Part shown: piece by piece, positions 1-9,112 of the stretch
Numbering within the stretch: the stretch's first letter is position 1
How the letters are laid out: each line of letters begins with the position of its first letter
Assembly (NCBI GenBank): GCA_016291905.1
Contig: JAEEZS010000019.1
Location: 1-64,000, forward strand
DNA: 64,000 bases
Origin: Bacteroidaceae bacterium
Lineage (GTDB): Bacteria; Bacteroidota; Bacteroidia; Bacteroidales; Bacteroidaceae
Direction: 5' to 3'
Made by a program: the position numbers and the translations under genes
Notes under the pieces: model-generated
Databases searched by the model: none
What the model saw: only the letters and a program-made list of their open reading frames with translations
Told to the model about the DNA's origin: nothing

Positions 1-25
1 GCCTGGCGTATGGTCTAAGTTTAAG

Positions 26-76
26 CCCCGACGGGACGGCACAACCGCTTTTTTGTTTTGTGTCGCCCCGTCGGGG
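26..76 (-). terminator. Hairpin downstream of the EEP gene
   Basis: Arms 26-44 and 58-76 pair over 19 positions with two non-Watson-Crick positions, around a 13-nt T-rich loop. It lies about 40 nt beyond the stop codon of the leftward EEP gene, so a transcript end is the simplest reading. A clear T-run after the stem is missing, so it could instead be an mRNA-stabilising or dispersed palindrome. Confidence 0.45.
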
Positions 77-114
77 TTTGTGAGCATAACCGCGTGCCCC
101 CTTCCCCGGCTGCT

Positions 115-957
115 TCAGAAGCTGAAGGTGAGGCTGATGGGATAGTGGTCGGAGATGAAGGGGGCGCCGTAGTCGCCCTTGAGGCAATGGAACTCTATCG
201 GAGTGACGTCGCGGATGAAGAAGTGGTCTATGACATCAGCATGACGGCCCCAAGCGTTATAGGTTCCCTCGTTGTCGGTAACGGGTGCCACATCGCGAGC
301 CACCTTCATGTGGGCTTTCTGCTCCAGCGGACGGAAGATGTTGTCCTCAATGGTGCTGTTCATGTCTCCGCCTAAAATGACAGGTACGCCTGCAGGCACA
401 AGCTCGTCGATGAATTTGCAGAGCAGCAGCACGCTTTCGCGCCGTGCCACAGGACCGACGTGGTCAAGGTGCGTGTTGAGGTAAGCTATCTTCTTGCCGG
501 TTTTCTTCTCTTGCAGCAGGACGTAGGTGACAGTACGGCGGCAGGCTCCATCCCAGCCCAGCGACACCTGTTCGGGCGTTTCGCTGAGCCAGCGCGTGGC
601 GCTGTCGAGGAGGCGGAAGCGGCGCTTGTTGTAATAGACAACCATGTTCTCGCCCTCGTTCTTGCCGTCGTCGCGCCCCACGCCGATATGGCCGTAGCCC
701 TTGGCTTTTTTAGTGACGTACTCCAATTGGTCAGGCAGTACCTCCTGCATACCAATCATGTCGGGCTTTTCACGTTTGATAAGGTTGATGGTAGCTTTCT
801 TGCGGTTTTCCCAGCAGTTTTCGCCGTCGGCCTTGTAGGCAGAGCTGTTACGGATGTTGTACGAAATGACTTTGAAATCCTTCGCCTGAAGCGATGCGGG
901 AAGGGCAAAGAAGGTGAGCAGCAGGGCTGCCAATAAGATACGATGGTTCTTTTTCAT
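115..957 (-). CDS. Secreted endonuclease/exonuclease/phosphatase (EEP) family protein
   Basis: This is a 280-residue metal-dependent phosphoesterase of the EEP fold. Residues 1-25 form a Sec signal peptide (KKNHR followed by a hydrophobic stretch ending ASLQA), so it acts in the periplasm or outside the cell. The fold's catalytic blocks are visible in order: SYNIR (N34), MQEV (E72), NTHLDH (163-166), GGDMN (D198, N200), DVIDHFF (near 244) and SDHYP (D270, H271). Such Bacteroidetes proteins may be nucleases, sphingomyelinase-like or sugar-phosphate phosphatases, and the substrate cannot be read from sequence. It is a single gene read leftwards, divergent from the foldase gene. Confidence 0.88.
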   Translation of the reverse strand: MKKNHRILLAALLLTFFALPASLQAKDFKVISYNIRNSSAYKADGENCWENRKKATINLIKREKPDMIGMQEVLPDQLEYVTKKAKGYGHIGVGRDDGKNEGENMVVYYNKRRFRLLDSATRWLSETPEQVSLGWDGACRRTVTYVLLQEKKTGKKIAYLNTHLDHVGPVARRESVLLLCKFIDELVPAGVPVILGGDMNSTIEDNIFRPLEQKAHMKVARDVAPVTDNEGTYNAWGRHADVIDHFFIRDVTPIEFHCLKGDYGAPFISDHYPISLTFSF

Positions 958-1073
958 TTTGTATAGATTTGATTACGTTTCTGAGCTGCGAAGATAAGAA
1001 AAAAGAAGCAAAAAACCGCAAAAAATGGAATAAAATGCCTTCTCTAGTGATTTTTTTCCACTTCTTTATGGTA

Positions 1074-1097
1074 GTTGCAGTTTTTTTTGTACCTTTG
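1074..1097 (+). promoter_or_regulatory. Promoter of the PpiD-like gene
   Basis: TACCTTTG at 1090-1097 matches the Bacteroidetes -7 consensus TAnnTTTG and lies 83 nt before the ATG. The -33 box is weak (a TTTA about 21 nt upstream). Confidence 0.55.
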
Positions 1098-1180
1098 CGC
1101 GCTAAAATTGCGGTCGGGCAAGAAAACCATCCGCAAAAAGCCAAATTTAGGAAAAGAAATTTTAATTTAATAACAACAAA

Positions 1181-3325
1181 ATGGCAACATTAGGAAGAAT
1201 CAGAAAGCATGGGTGGCTGCTGCTTGTCGTCATCGGCATCGCCCTTCTCGCTTTCATCGTCGGGGACGGTATTAAGGCCCTCGGTCCGAGTAAGAACATC
1301 CGCAACGTGGGTGAAATCAATGGCGACAAAATCTCCGTCGAGGAGTATCAGAAAGCAATCAATGAGTATGAAGAGGTTGTCCGCTTTGCACGTGGCAGCA
1401 ACACCATCACCGAGTCTGAGATTGCTCAGATTAAGGATGAGGTGTGGAACCAGCTTGTCAGCACCAAGCTGATTGAGGATGAGGTTGGCCGTCTTGGCAT
1501 CACCGTTACCCCCGCTGAAATTGAGGCTGCTCTCGATGAGGGTACGCACTCGCTGCTTGCCCAGTCGATGTTCGTCAACCAGCAGACGGGTAAGTTCGAC
1601 AAGGACCTGCTCTATAACTTCCTTAGTGAGTATAACAGCATGGACGCTTCGACGATGCCTTCGCAGTATGTGGAGTACTACCAGAACCTCTATCGCTACT
1701 GGAATTTCATCGAGCGTAACCTGAAGCAGGAGCTGCTGTTGGAGAAATACGAGGCTCTTGTCACTAACGCCCAGATGAGCAATCCTGTGGTGGCTCAGCA
1801 GGCCTACGACGGTCGCAATAACTATTGCAAGCTGGCTTTTGCTGTCATCCCGTTCTCCAGTATTGCTGATTCCGCAGTTACTGTAACGGATGCTGACCTG
1901 AAGGCTGTTTATACAGAACATAAGGAGAACTACCGCCAGTATGCCGAAGGCCGCGACGTGAAGTACATCGACGTTGCTGTGGTTCCGAGCGAGGAAGACC
2001 GTACGGCCCTGATGGCAGAGGTTTCGGAGATTGCCGGCCAACTTGCTGAAACAGTTGAAAGCGAAATTGACGGCGTCATTCGTATGTCTGAATCCATTAT
2101 CCCCTTTAGCTTGATGCCTCGCACGGCTGCTGGTTTGGCTGAGGATGTGGCTGAGCGTATTGCCAATGTCAACGTCGGTGATGTCGTTCCTGCCTACTAC
2201 AACGAGGCTGATGACAGCTACAACACCTTCAAGTTCTTGGCTAAGGCTACGGCTCCTGATTCCATCCAGTATCGTCAGATTCAGGTGACAGAGCAGGAAG
2301 AGGCTCGCAGAACGGAACTGAGCGACAGCATCTACAACGCTATTCTCGCTGGTGCCGACTTCGCAGAACTGGCTGAGCGCTACGGACAGGCTACTGAGCC
2401 CAACTGGCTCGGCTCTGCCAGCTACGAGCGTAGCACCATCATTGGTGACAACGCCACATATCTTGTTACGCTGAACAGCATGAAGAAGGGCGAAGTTCGC
2501 AAGATCTCTTTGCAGGGTGTGGATCTTATCCTTCAGGTGACAGACACCAAGAACCCCGTTGACAAGTATCTTGTGGCAGACGTCAAGCGCCCGGCTTATT
2601 TCAGCAAGGATACCTATAACGCCGCTTATAACCGTTTGAGCCAGTTCGTGGCTTCGAACCAGAACATCGATGAATTTAAGGCTAACGCTGAGGAGGCTGG
2701 CTTCCGTCTGCTTGACCTGAACGGTCTGCAGAACACGGCTCACAACATCGGTGGTGTTGCCAGCACACGCGATGCTCTCCGCTGGGCTTTCGGTGCCAAA
2801 AAGGGCGAAGTCTCTCAGATTTTTGAGGCTGGTGCTAACGATCATCTGCTGGCGCTTGCTCTTGAGGATATCCATCCTGCAGGTTATGCTTCGATGGAGA
2901 CCGTTAAGGACATGTTGAAGTATGAGGCTACCAACAACAAGAAGGCCGAGAAGATTCTGGCAAATGTCAAGAACGTGAAGACGCTTGCTGAGGCTGCTGC
3001 CTTCGATGGTGCCAAGACGGACACGCTGGCACGTGTCACCTTCTCGTCACCCGTATTCGTTAGCGCTGTTCCTGCTAGCGAGCCTGTCCTCAGTGGCGTG
3101 GCTGCTTCGTTGGAGCAGGGCGAGACCGCAGGCCCCATCAAGGGTAACGGTGGTATTTACTTCGTGCAGGTGGTTGAGCGCGGACAGGGTGCCCAATCCT
3201 TCGATGCTGCTCAGGAGCAGAAGAATGCTGTCAGCACGGCTACTCGTAACATGGGCCACACACGCCTTGTCAACGAGCTCTACACGAAGGCAAAGGTGAT
3301 TGACAACCGCTATCTCTTCTTCTAA
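1181..3325 (+). CDS. ppiD: PpiD/SurA-like peptidylprolyl isomerase (periplasmic foldase)
   Basis: The protein has 714 residues with a single N-terminal membrane anchor (about 11-30) and a large periplasmic part. A SurA_N-like helical region follows the anchor, including the GEINGDKISVEEYQ segment typical of PpiD chaperones. A degenerate parvulin (PPIC) region lies around residues 360-460, with FAELAERYG. PpiD proteins assist folding of newly exported proteins at the inner membrane, and activity as an isomerase is uncertain where the parvulin core is degenerate. The ATG at 1181 is preceded by an A-rich leader without a Shine-Dalgarno, as usual in Bacteroidetes. It is transcribed alone and ends in a strong terminator. 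Confidence 0.9.
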   Translation: MATLGRIRKHGWLLLVVIGIALLAFIVGDGIKALGPSKNIRNVGEINGDKISVEEYQKAINEYEEVVRFARGSNTITESEIAQIKDEVWNQLVSTKLIEDEVGRLGITVTPAEIEAALDEGTHSLLAQSMFVNQQTGKFDKDLLYNFLSEYNSMDASTMPSQYVEYYQNLYRYWNFIERNLKQELLLEKYEALVTNAQMSNPVVAQQAYDGRNNYCKLAFAVIPFSSIADSAVTVTDADLKAVYTEHKENYRQYAEGRDVKYIDVAVVPSEEDRTALMAEVSEIAGQLAETVESEIDGVIRMSESIIPFSLMPRTAAGLAEDVAERIANVNVGDVVPAYYNEADDSYNTFKFLAKATAPDSIQYRQIQVTEQEEARRTELSDSIYNAILAGADFAELAERYGQATEPNWLGSASYERSTIIGDNATYLVTLNSMKKGEVRKISLQGVDLILQVTDTKNPVDKYLVADVKRPAYFSKDTYNAAYNRLSQFVASNQNIDEFKANAEEAGFRLLDLNGLQNTAHNIGGVASTRDALRWAFGAKKGEVSQIFEAGANDHLLALALEDIHPAGYASMETVKDMLKYEATNNKKAEKILANVKNVKTLAEAAAFDGAKTDTLARVTFSSPVFVSAVPASEPVLSGVAASLEQGETAGPIKGNGGIYFVQVVERGQGAQSFDAAQEQKNAVSTATRNMGHTRLVNELYTKAKVIDNRYLFF

Positions 3326-3346
3326 GAATAGTTCGATTCAAAATAT

Positions 3347-3384
3347 AAAAAATAGGTACGCGCACATGCGCGTACCTATTTTTA
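3347..3384 (+). terminator. Rho-independent terminator of the PpiD-like gene
   Basis: A near-perfect palindrome: the arms 3348-3364 and 3367-3383 pair completely, with A-run and T-run ends. It could act in both directions and starts 22 nt after the stop codon. Confidence 0.9.
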
Positions 3385-3387
3385 TTT

Positions 3388-3482
3388 AGTGGAATGAATT
3401 CGTAGCCCAAGCAAATAAATTCGTAGTCCAGTGGAATAATCTCACAGCCCACTGGAATAATTCTGTAGCCCTATGGAATAAA
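3388..3482. repeat. 21-bp degenerate tandem repeat, four full copies and a partial one
   Basis: Units at 3388-3408, 3409-3429, 3430-3450, 3451-3471 and a partial copy from 3472 keep an exact 21-bp period around GTGGAATAA...TAGCCC. Read leftwards the repeat is open and would encode a 7-residue periodic peptide (GYEFIPL-like). It sits between the ppiD terminator and the end of birA. No gene is called here because the open frame has no recognisable start or function. Confidence 0.8.
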
Positions 3483-3512
3483 AACGCAGAGTGGGCGGAT
3501 GCTTTAGGGCTG

Positions 3513-4343
3513 TCAGACTATGTAGGCGACTTCCTTGAATTCGTAATGACGGAGGCTGTCATCAGAGAGGCGTAAGCGAAGGGTGCCATCGGGGTTGACG
3601 CCCTCAAGGGTGGCGATGAAGTCGCCGCTGGCATCACGATAGCGGGCGGGAGTGTTGAGACGATAGAGACGGCTGGTGTAGTCGGAGTCGATGTCGGCGC
3701 GTATGGAAGGGTTTGCTTCGTAGTGCGTGAGGTAGGTAACGTATCGCTCGGCAAGAGAGCGGAATAAATTTGGAATCAGAAAAGAGTTAAGAGGAGTTGG
3801 AGACGAAGACTCTTGCTGAGTTTCAATGACAATCTGCTGCAGGGAAATGGGGCGGAATGTGGCACCAAGAACATCGTGAGCGGGCAGGCGAAGGGTGGTG
3901 TCGCCTACGGCAGGTGCAAAGTCAGTCTGATGGACGTTGATTCCGAAGCCGATAATGGCCTGCTCGATAGAGGAGGCACTAAGTTCGTATTCAATGAGGA
4001 TGCCGCAGAGCTTACGGTCTCGCCAATAGATGTCGTTGGGCCATTTGATGCGCAAGTCGGCAGCGGCATTGGGAATGAGTTCGGCTACGACGTCGCTGAT
4101 AGCGAGAGCGATAAGCTGCGAGAGGACAAACTGCTCGTCGGGACGGATGAAAGTGGGGAAATGGCGGATGCTACACAGGAGGTTTTGTCCACGTGCAGAC
4201 TGCCATGTGTTGCCACGCTGTCCCCGTCCTGCAGTCTGATAGTCAGCCATAACTGCCACATAAGGCTGCTGTAAGTCACGTGGTAGAGTCTTGAGAAAAG
4301 TGTTGGTTGAATCTACTTCGTCAAGATGGATATAAGTAATCAT
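3513..4343 (-). CDS. birA: Biotin--[acetyl-CoA-carboxylase] ligase
   Basis: This cytosolic enzyme activates biotin with ATP and attaches it to the lysine of biotin carboxyl carrier proteins. Key motifs are GRGQRGNTW (39-47, biotinyl-AMP loop), KWPND (100-104), GILIE and GFGINV. The 276-residue length and absence of an N-terminal helix-turn-helix make it a group I ligase, so it should not double as a repressor. Its ATG overlaps the stop of yraN in an ATGA, which points to translational coupling. It is the last gene of the leftward galM-transporter-galK-yraN-birA run. Confidence 0.93.
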   Translation of the reverse strand: MITYIHLDEVDSTNTFLKTLPRDLQQPYVAVMADYQTAGRGQRGNTWQSARGQNLLCSIRHFPTFIRPDEQFVLSQLIALAISDVVAELIPNAAADLRIKWPNDIYWRDRKLCGILIEYELSASSIEQAIIGFGINVHQTDFAPAVGDTTLRLPAHDVLGATFRPISLQQIVIETQQESSSPTPLNSFLIPNLFRSLAERYVTYLTHYEANPSIRADIDSDYTSRLYRLNTPARYRDASGDFIATLEGVNPDGTLRLRLSDDSLRHYEFKEVAYIV

Positions 4344-4714
4344 CGGTGTGTACGGAGAGGGGGAATAAAAGCGTCAATGATGTGCTCAATCTGTTGGTCG
4401 GGAGCGGTGCCGACAACCGTGATGATGTCAAAGCGGGGACTGAGGTTGAGTGTACAGGTGCGAAGATAGGATTCGGCAGCAAAGATGATTCGCTGTCTTT
4501 TTTTTGCATCGACGGTGAACGCAGCCGGTAGTACATTTTCGTCAGTACGGGTCTTAACCTCAACAAAGACAAGATCGGGACCATCCTGGGCAATGATGTC
4601 AATTTCCTTATGCCCACTTTTCCAGTTGCGCTCAAGGATACTGAAGCCTTTGCTTAAAAGGAACGCCGTGGCGAGGTCTTCGCCACGACGTCCCGTTTCA
4701 TTGTGTTCTGCCAT
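4340..4714 (-). CDS. YraN family protein (UPF0102, endonuclease-like fold)
   Basis: The protein has 124 residues. The start at 4714 was chosen because the MAEHNETGRRGEDLA opening is the family's usual N-terminus and the frame upstream overlaps galK. The restriction-endonuclease-like core is visible: GRRGEDLA, then EIDIIA and VFVEVKTR, giving the E...D...ExK pattern. The family is widespread and its function is not settled, though nuclease or recombination roles are suspected. The gene starts 4 nt after galK ends and overlaps birA by 4 nt. Confidence 0.88.
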   Translation of the reverse strand: MAEHNETGRRGEDLATAFLLSKGFSILERNWKSGHKEIDIIAQDGPDLVFVEVKTRTDENVLPAAFTVDAKKRQRIIFAAESYLRTCTLNLSPRFDIITVVGTAPDQQIEHIIDAFIPPLRTHR

Positions 4715-4718
4715 GAGG

Positions 4719-5882
4719 TTATACCAGACGGCGTGAGCCGTTACCAATGACAACGTCATAGACCAGTGGCGCGTGGCCAAACTGCTTTTCGAAGCCGGCC
4801 TTGGCTTTGGCAATGAAGTTGTCATAAAGTTCGTCCTTGACAAGATTGATGGTGCAGCCGCCGAAGCCACCGCCCATGACGCGGCAACCTGTGACGCCGC
4901 ACTCCTTGGCGAGGACGGCAAGGAAGTCAAGTTCTTCGCAGCTGACGCCGTATTCCTTGCTCATGCCCCAGTGGGTCTCGTACATCTTTTGTCCGACGGT
5001 CTCGTAGTCGCCTTTCTCCAATGCGTAGCAGACGGCGAGCACGCGGTCCTTTTCACCCAGCACATAGTGGGCGCGACGGTAGTCCACCTCGCTGACAAGG
5101 GGCTTGGCCTCTTCGAGCATGTCGTAGGTGACGTCGCGAAGCGTCTCGATGGTGGGGTACTTGGGCTTGAGGGCAGCTACAACGTTTTCACAGCTCTTGC
5201 GGCGCTGGTTGTATTCGTCACCCAGCATGTGCTTGACGCAGGTGTTGATGAGTACCAGCTTGTAGCCTTTGGGGTTGAAGGGGAAGTATTCAAACTCCAT
5301 GGAGCGGCAGTCGAGGCGGATGAGGCAGCCTTCTTTACCGAATACGCTAGCGAACTGGTCCATGATGCCACAGTTGCAGCCACAATAGTTGTGCTCGGTC
5401 ATCTGGCCGACCTTGGCAAGCTCAAACTTGTCGATGTTGCCGCTGTAGATTTCGTTAAGTGCAAAAGCAAAGGTGCTTTCGAGGGCAGCGGAGGAAGACA
5501 TGCCGGCTCCGAGGGGAACATCGCCTGCAAAAGCGGTGTCGAAGCCCTTGACTTCTACGCCGCGTTTCTGCAACTCGCGGCACACGCCGAAGACGTAGCA
5601 AGCCCAGTGCTCCTTGGGTTTATCCTCTTCACGGAGGCCGAATTCCACGTAGTTGGCTTCGCCTTCAGCAGGGTCGATGTCAATGGCATAGGCGCGAACC
5701 TTGTCCAAGCCGTTGGGCTTGATTTCGGCCACCATGCCCTTGTCGACAGCGCCGGGGAAAACGAAACCACCATTGTAGTCGGTGTGTTCGCCGATGAGGT
5801 TAATACGACCGGGGGAGGCGTAGACGAAACCCTCGGTATCGAATCTCGCTTTGAAAGCGGCTCTTACAATCTGAATATCCAT
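4719..5882 (-). CDS. galK: Galactokinase
   Basis: This is a GHMP-family kinase of 387 residues that phosphorylates alpha-D-galactose at C1 as the first committed Leloir step. The galactokinase signature PGRINLIGEHTDYN lies at 24-37. The ATP-binding loop PLGAGMSSSAALE is at 123-135, the catalytic Asp in GIMDQF is near 175, and the C-terminal GGGFGGC motif is present. It is preceded by the sugar transporter and galM in the same direction, giving uptake, anomer conversion and phosphorylation in one operon. No galT or galE is in the window. Confidence 0.96.
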   Translation of the reverse strand: MDIQIVRAAFKARFDTEGFVYASPGRINLIGEHTDYNGGFVFPGAVDKGMVAEIKPNGLDKVRAYAIDIDPAEGEANYVEFGLREEDKPKEHWACYVFGVCRELQKRGVEVKGFDTAFAGDVPLGAGMSSSAALESTFAFALNEIYSGNIDKFELAKVGQMTEHNYCGCNCGIMDQFASVFGKEGCLIRLDCRSMEFEYFPFNPKGYKLVLINTCVKHMLGDEYNQRRKSCENVVAALKPKYPTIETLRDVTYDMLEEAKPLVSEVDYRRAHYVLGEKDRVLAVCYALEKGDYETVGQKMYETHWGMSKEYGVSCEELDFLAVLAKECGVTGCRVMGGGFGGCTINLVKDELYDNFIAKAKAGFEKQFGHAPLVYDVVIGNGSRRLV

Positions 5883-5916
5883 GGTGTATGGTTTTGATGT
5901 TTATAGGATTAGGTAA

Positions 5917-7206
5917 TTAATCAACGGGGATGTCCTTGTTGACGTTCTTGCAACCGATGAGAGCGTAGTAGAGCAGGTATGCCAGCATGGCGATGACGAG
6001 CCAGTAGCTGATCATGTAGCCAGCGCTCTTGGCGATGAGGTTTTGGATGAAAGGCATGATACCACCACCGACAACGAGCATCATGAAGATGCCAGAAGCC
6101 TGCTCGGTATATTTTCCGAGGCCTTCAACGGCAAGGTTGTAGATGGCGCCCCACATGACGGAAGTGCAGAGACCGCAGAGTACGAGGAACAGGCAGCTCA
6201 GAGGAACCTGGAACATGGCGAAGCCGTCGGCTGCGCTGTAACCGGGCATGTTGACCGTGGTGGTCTTGGGGATGAAGATAGCGATAAGGATGAGGATGAT
6301 AGCCACCGTGCTGACGGTAATCATCTGAGTGCGTGTGCTGACCTTGCCGCTGATAGCTGTGCTGGCAGCACGGCCAATCATCATGAGTAACCAGTAAACG
6401 GCGGCGATGGCACCACCGATGGCCGCACCGTTGACGGCGATGCCGGCACCCTTCGAGGTGGCATCAGCAAGGAAGAAATTGACTTGTGCAGGGATACCGA
6501 TTTCAATACCCACATAGAAGAAAATAGCGATGGCTCCGAGAACGAAGTGACGGAATTTCCAAGCGCTGTGCTCGTAGGTATGAGCGTTGCGCTCCTTGGC
6601 GGGCTCGGGAATCTTGACCAGGCTGATGATGATGAAGGCAACGGCGAAGACGCCCATGGCGATGAAGAGCAGCGGGGTGACGTCCTTCATTGATGTCGTG
6701 CTGGAGACTGTGCCGATGAGTGCACCTACGAGCAGCGGGGTGAGTGTGCCGGTGAGGCTGTTCAGCGTGCCGCCCGTCTGGATGAGCTGGTTGCCACGAT
6801 TACCACCACCACCGAGGATGTTCAGCATGGGGTTGACGACGGTGTTAAGCATGCAGACGCAGAAGCCGCAGACGAAGGCACCGAGAAGATAGACATAAAT
6901 GGCTGTGCCGCCCAGGAAGTCGAAGCTCGACAGATACTGGATGCAGATGCCGATGAAGCCAACGGCAAGGGCTGCGAGGGTGGTCTTCTTGTAACCAATC
7001 TTCATAAGCATCTTACCAGCGGGGATACCCATGAACAAGTAAGCGGCAAAGTTCATCAGATTACCAGCCATCTTGGACCACTCGTACTGGTTACCCCAAA
7101 TGTTGCCGAACGGGGCAGCCATGTTGGTCACAAACGAAATCATCGCGAAGATGAAACACATGGTAACAATAGCTACTACGTTACCATTCTTTTTTTCTTT
7201 ACTCAT
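5917..7206 (-). CDS. MFS sugar:cation symporter (FucP/GluP type), probably galactose
   Basis: The inner-membrane permease has 429 residues and about twelve hydrophobic segments, with a short positively charged N-terminus. The TNMAAPFGNIWG and GIPAGKMLMKIGYKK segments resemble the first helix and the helix 2-3 loop of FucP/GluP-type major facilitator symporters. Substrate is inferred from context: it lies between galM (48 nt upstream) and galK (35 nt downstream). Glucose or another hexose remains possible. Confidence 0.88.
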   Translation of the reverse strand: MSKEKKNGNVVAIVTMCFIFAMISFVTNMAAPFGNIWGNQYEWSKMAGNLMNFAAYLFMGIPAGKMLMKIGYKKTTLAALAVGFIGICIQYLSSFDFLGGTAIYVYLLGAFVCGFCVCMLNTVVNPMLNILGGGGNRGNQLIQTGGTLNSLTGTLTPLLVGALIGTVSSTTSMKDVTPLLFIAMGVFAVAFIIISLVKIPEPAKERNAHTYEHSAWKFRHFVLGAIAIFFYVGIEIGIPAQVNFFLADATSKGAGIAVNGAAIGGAIAAVYWLLMMIGRAASTAISGKVSTRTQMITVSTVAIILILIAIFIPKTTTVNMPGYSAADGFAMFQVPLSCLFLVLCGLCTSVMWGAIYNLAVEGLGKYTEQASGIFMMLVVGGGIMPFIQNLIAKSAGYMISYWLVIAMLAYLLYYALIGCKNVNKDIPVD

Positions 7207-7253
7207 TGTTTTTAGATTATTAAAGTGAATGAAATGGAATAATAATTTCTTCT

Positions 7254-8342
7254 TTATTCAACCGAGAACTTATAGACGCTAGTCTGCGTATATACCTGTC
7301 CGGGTTTCAGCACCACAGAGGGGAAGTAGGCGCGGTTGGGACTGTCGGGGAAGTGCTGGCACTCAAAGCAGATGGCGCTACGCTTGGGGAAGGTGGCACC
7401 GTGAATGCCTTCGAATCCGTCGTGCCAATTGCTGGTATATACCTGTACGCCGGGTTCGGTGGTATAGACATCCATGCGACGACCCGTGACTGGGTCAACA
7501 CACTTGGCGGCGAAGGATAGCTCGCCTGGCTGGCGTTTGTTGAGAACCCAGCAATGGTCGTAGCCTGCTCCGTTTTTAGTCTGCACGTTGTCGGCGTCGA
7601 TGCGTTCGCCCACGCGGTGTTCGGCGCGGAAATCAAATGGCGTGCCCTCAACGGCATCGACGGTGCCGAGGGGGATGGATGTGTCATCGATGGGGATGTA
7701 GTGGTCAGCATTCATGGTCAGCAGATAGCGCTCGCACGAGGGCGTGTCCTTCTGTGTGCCGCAAAGGCTGAAGAAGCCGTGATGGGTCAGGTTGATGATG
7801 GTATCCTGATCAGTTGTAGCTTTATATTCAATAACAAATTCATTGTCGTCCGTGAAGGTGTAAATGACGGTGATGTCGACGGTTCCGGGGAAACCCTCTT
7901 CGCCGTCAGCAGAGACATAGTGCAGACGTGCACTATTCTTGCTCAGCTTTTCGGCATCCCACACACGGGCATGGAAACCCGTCGGGCCACCGTGCAAAGC
8001 ATTGGGGCCGTTGTTGATGGCGAGGCTGTATTCCTTTCCATTGAGAGTAAAGCGCCCTTTACAGATGCGGTTGCCGTAACGGCCAATAAGGGTGCTCAGG
8101 AATTCGTTGGGGCTATTGACAACATGGTCGATGGTGTCGTGCCCCTGCATGACATTGCCCATTTTGCCATTGCGGTCGGGAACCATGATGGTACAAAGCG
8201 CTCCGCCATAGTTTGTGAAAGCCACTTCACAACCGTTGCGGTTCGTGAGGATGAATAGATCGGTCTTCTTCCCATTTATAACTTTCTGAAAGTCGGATTG
8301 TTTAAGACCCGATAGATTGTTGGGATTACATACGTTTTCCAT
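7254..8342 (-). CDS. galM: Aldose 1-epimerase (mutarotase)
   Basis: It interconverts beta- and alpha-anomers of galactose/glucose so that galactokinase receives the alpha form. At 362 residues it has the family length. Typical blocks are NRNGCEVAFTNYGGAL near the N-terminus, IGRYGNRI, the NGPNALHGG segment, the catalytic His in NLTHHGFFSL, and the C-terminal ICFECQHFPDSPN segment carrying the catalytic Glu region. It is the first gene of the galactose operon, directly behind a consensus promoter. Confidence 0.95.
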   Translation of the reverse strand: MENVCNPNNLSGLKQSDFQKVINGKKTDLFILTNRNGCEVAFTNYGGALCTIMVPDRNGKMGNVMQGHDTIDHVVNSPNEFLSTLIGRYGNRICKGRFTLNGKEYSLAINNGPNALHGGPTGFHARVWDAEKLSKNSARLHYVSADGEEGFPGTVDITVIYTFTDDNEFVIEYKATTDQDTIINLTHHGFFSLCGTQKDTPSCERYLLTMNADHYIPIDDTSIPLGTVDAVEGTPFDFRAEHRVGERIDADNVQTKNGAGYDHCWVLNKRQPGELSFAAKCVDPVTGRRMDVYTTEPGVQVYTSNWHDGFEGIHGATFPKRSAICFECQHFPDSPNRAYFPSVVLKPGQVYTQTSVYKFSVE

Positions 8343-8373
8343 GTTTTTGCATTTTTAGAGTGAATTGAGTATG

Positions 8374-8404
8374 CAAATATAAGGAAAAACTTTGTAGCCA
8401 CAAA
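8374..8404 (-). promoter_or_regulatory. Promoter of the galactose operon
   Basis: Read leftwards it is TTTG (8401-8404), exactly 19 nt, then TATATTTG (8374-8381), a full match to the Bacteroidetes sigma-ABfr consensus. The -7 box lies 32 nt before the galM start. Confidence 0.85.
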
Positions 8405-8468
8405 GAATCATTAGAAAACTTTGCAGAAATAGGCCTTTTTTTCATTTTTTATGTCAAACCAGGCTCAA

Positions 8469-9077
8469 TTATTGGCATGAGATACCCATTTCCTGTAGGT
8501 CTTTCTTTAGCTTCTCAATGTCGGTGAATTGAAGACCATGGATGCCGACGTTTTCGGCGCCTTGGACATTGGCAATATTGTCGTCAATGAACAGACATTC
8601 GTCTGCCTCAAGCTGATAGCGGTCAAGAAGTAAACGATAGATTTCTGGCTGTGGTTTGATGACATATTCAAGTCCGCTGATGACCATACCTTCCATTTCT
8701 TTGATGACAGGGAAGTCGTCAATGATGGTCGAGAGTGTATCCCAATTCCAGTTGCTGAGTCCGAACACATGGTAGCCGGCGCCCTTCAGTTTTTGGACAT
8801 ATTCCAACATACCTGGGATGGGGCCGCCAATCATTTCATTCCAGCGTCGTCGGTAGGCGTTGATGGCATCGCTCCACTCGGGATATTGGGCTATCAGTTC
8901 AGCAATGCCTATGGAGAAAGGCTTGCCGGCATCCATCTGCACATTCCATTCCATAGTGCAGATGTTGTCGATAAACCAACGGGCTTTTTCTTCGTCGCCG
9001 AAGTAGTTGTTGTAGAGGTGCATCGGATTCCAGTCTATGAGCACGCCGCCGAAGTCGAAAACGAGATTCTTTATCAT
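8469..9077 (-). CDS. HAD-family hydrolase (HAD-IA type phosphatase)
   Basis: The 202-residue protein starts at MIKNLVFDFGGVL, and the upstream extension was rejected because it overlaps the helicase end region without family similarity. Motif I is DFGGVL (nucleophile D8, with Gly at the usual acid/base position), motif II GLSN, motif III KPQPEIY and motif IV FIDDN. These belong to the haloacid dehalogenase-like phosphatases of the YihX/epoxide-hydrolase N-terminal group, acting on small phosphorylated metabolites. It is read 35 nt after the helicase gene, probably on the same mRNA. Confidence 0.88.
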   Translation of the reverse strand: MIKNLVFDFGGVLIDWNPMHLYNNYFGDEEKARWFIDNICTMEWNVQMDAGKPFSIGIAELIAQYPEWSDAINAYRRRWNEMIGGPIPGMLEYVQKLKGAGYHVFGLSNWNWDTLSTIIDDFPVIKEMEGMVISGLEYVIKPQPEIYRLLLDRYQLEADECLFIDDNIANVQGAENVGIHGLQFTDIEKLKKDLQEMGISCQ

Positions 9078-9112
9078 ATTGATAAGGGTGATAATGGGTT
9101 TAATGGGGGGTG

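Noticed and set aside
1190-2875. Long leftward open frame of 561 codons
   Set aside because: Antisense shadow of the PpiD-like gene; no recognisable protein features.
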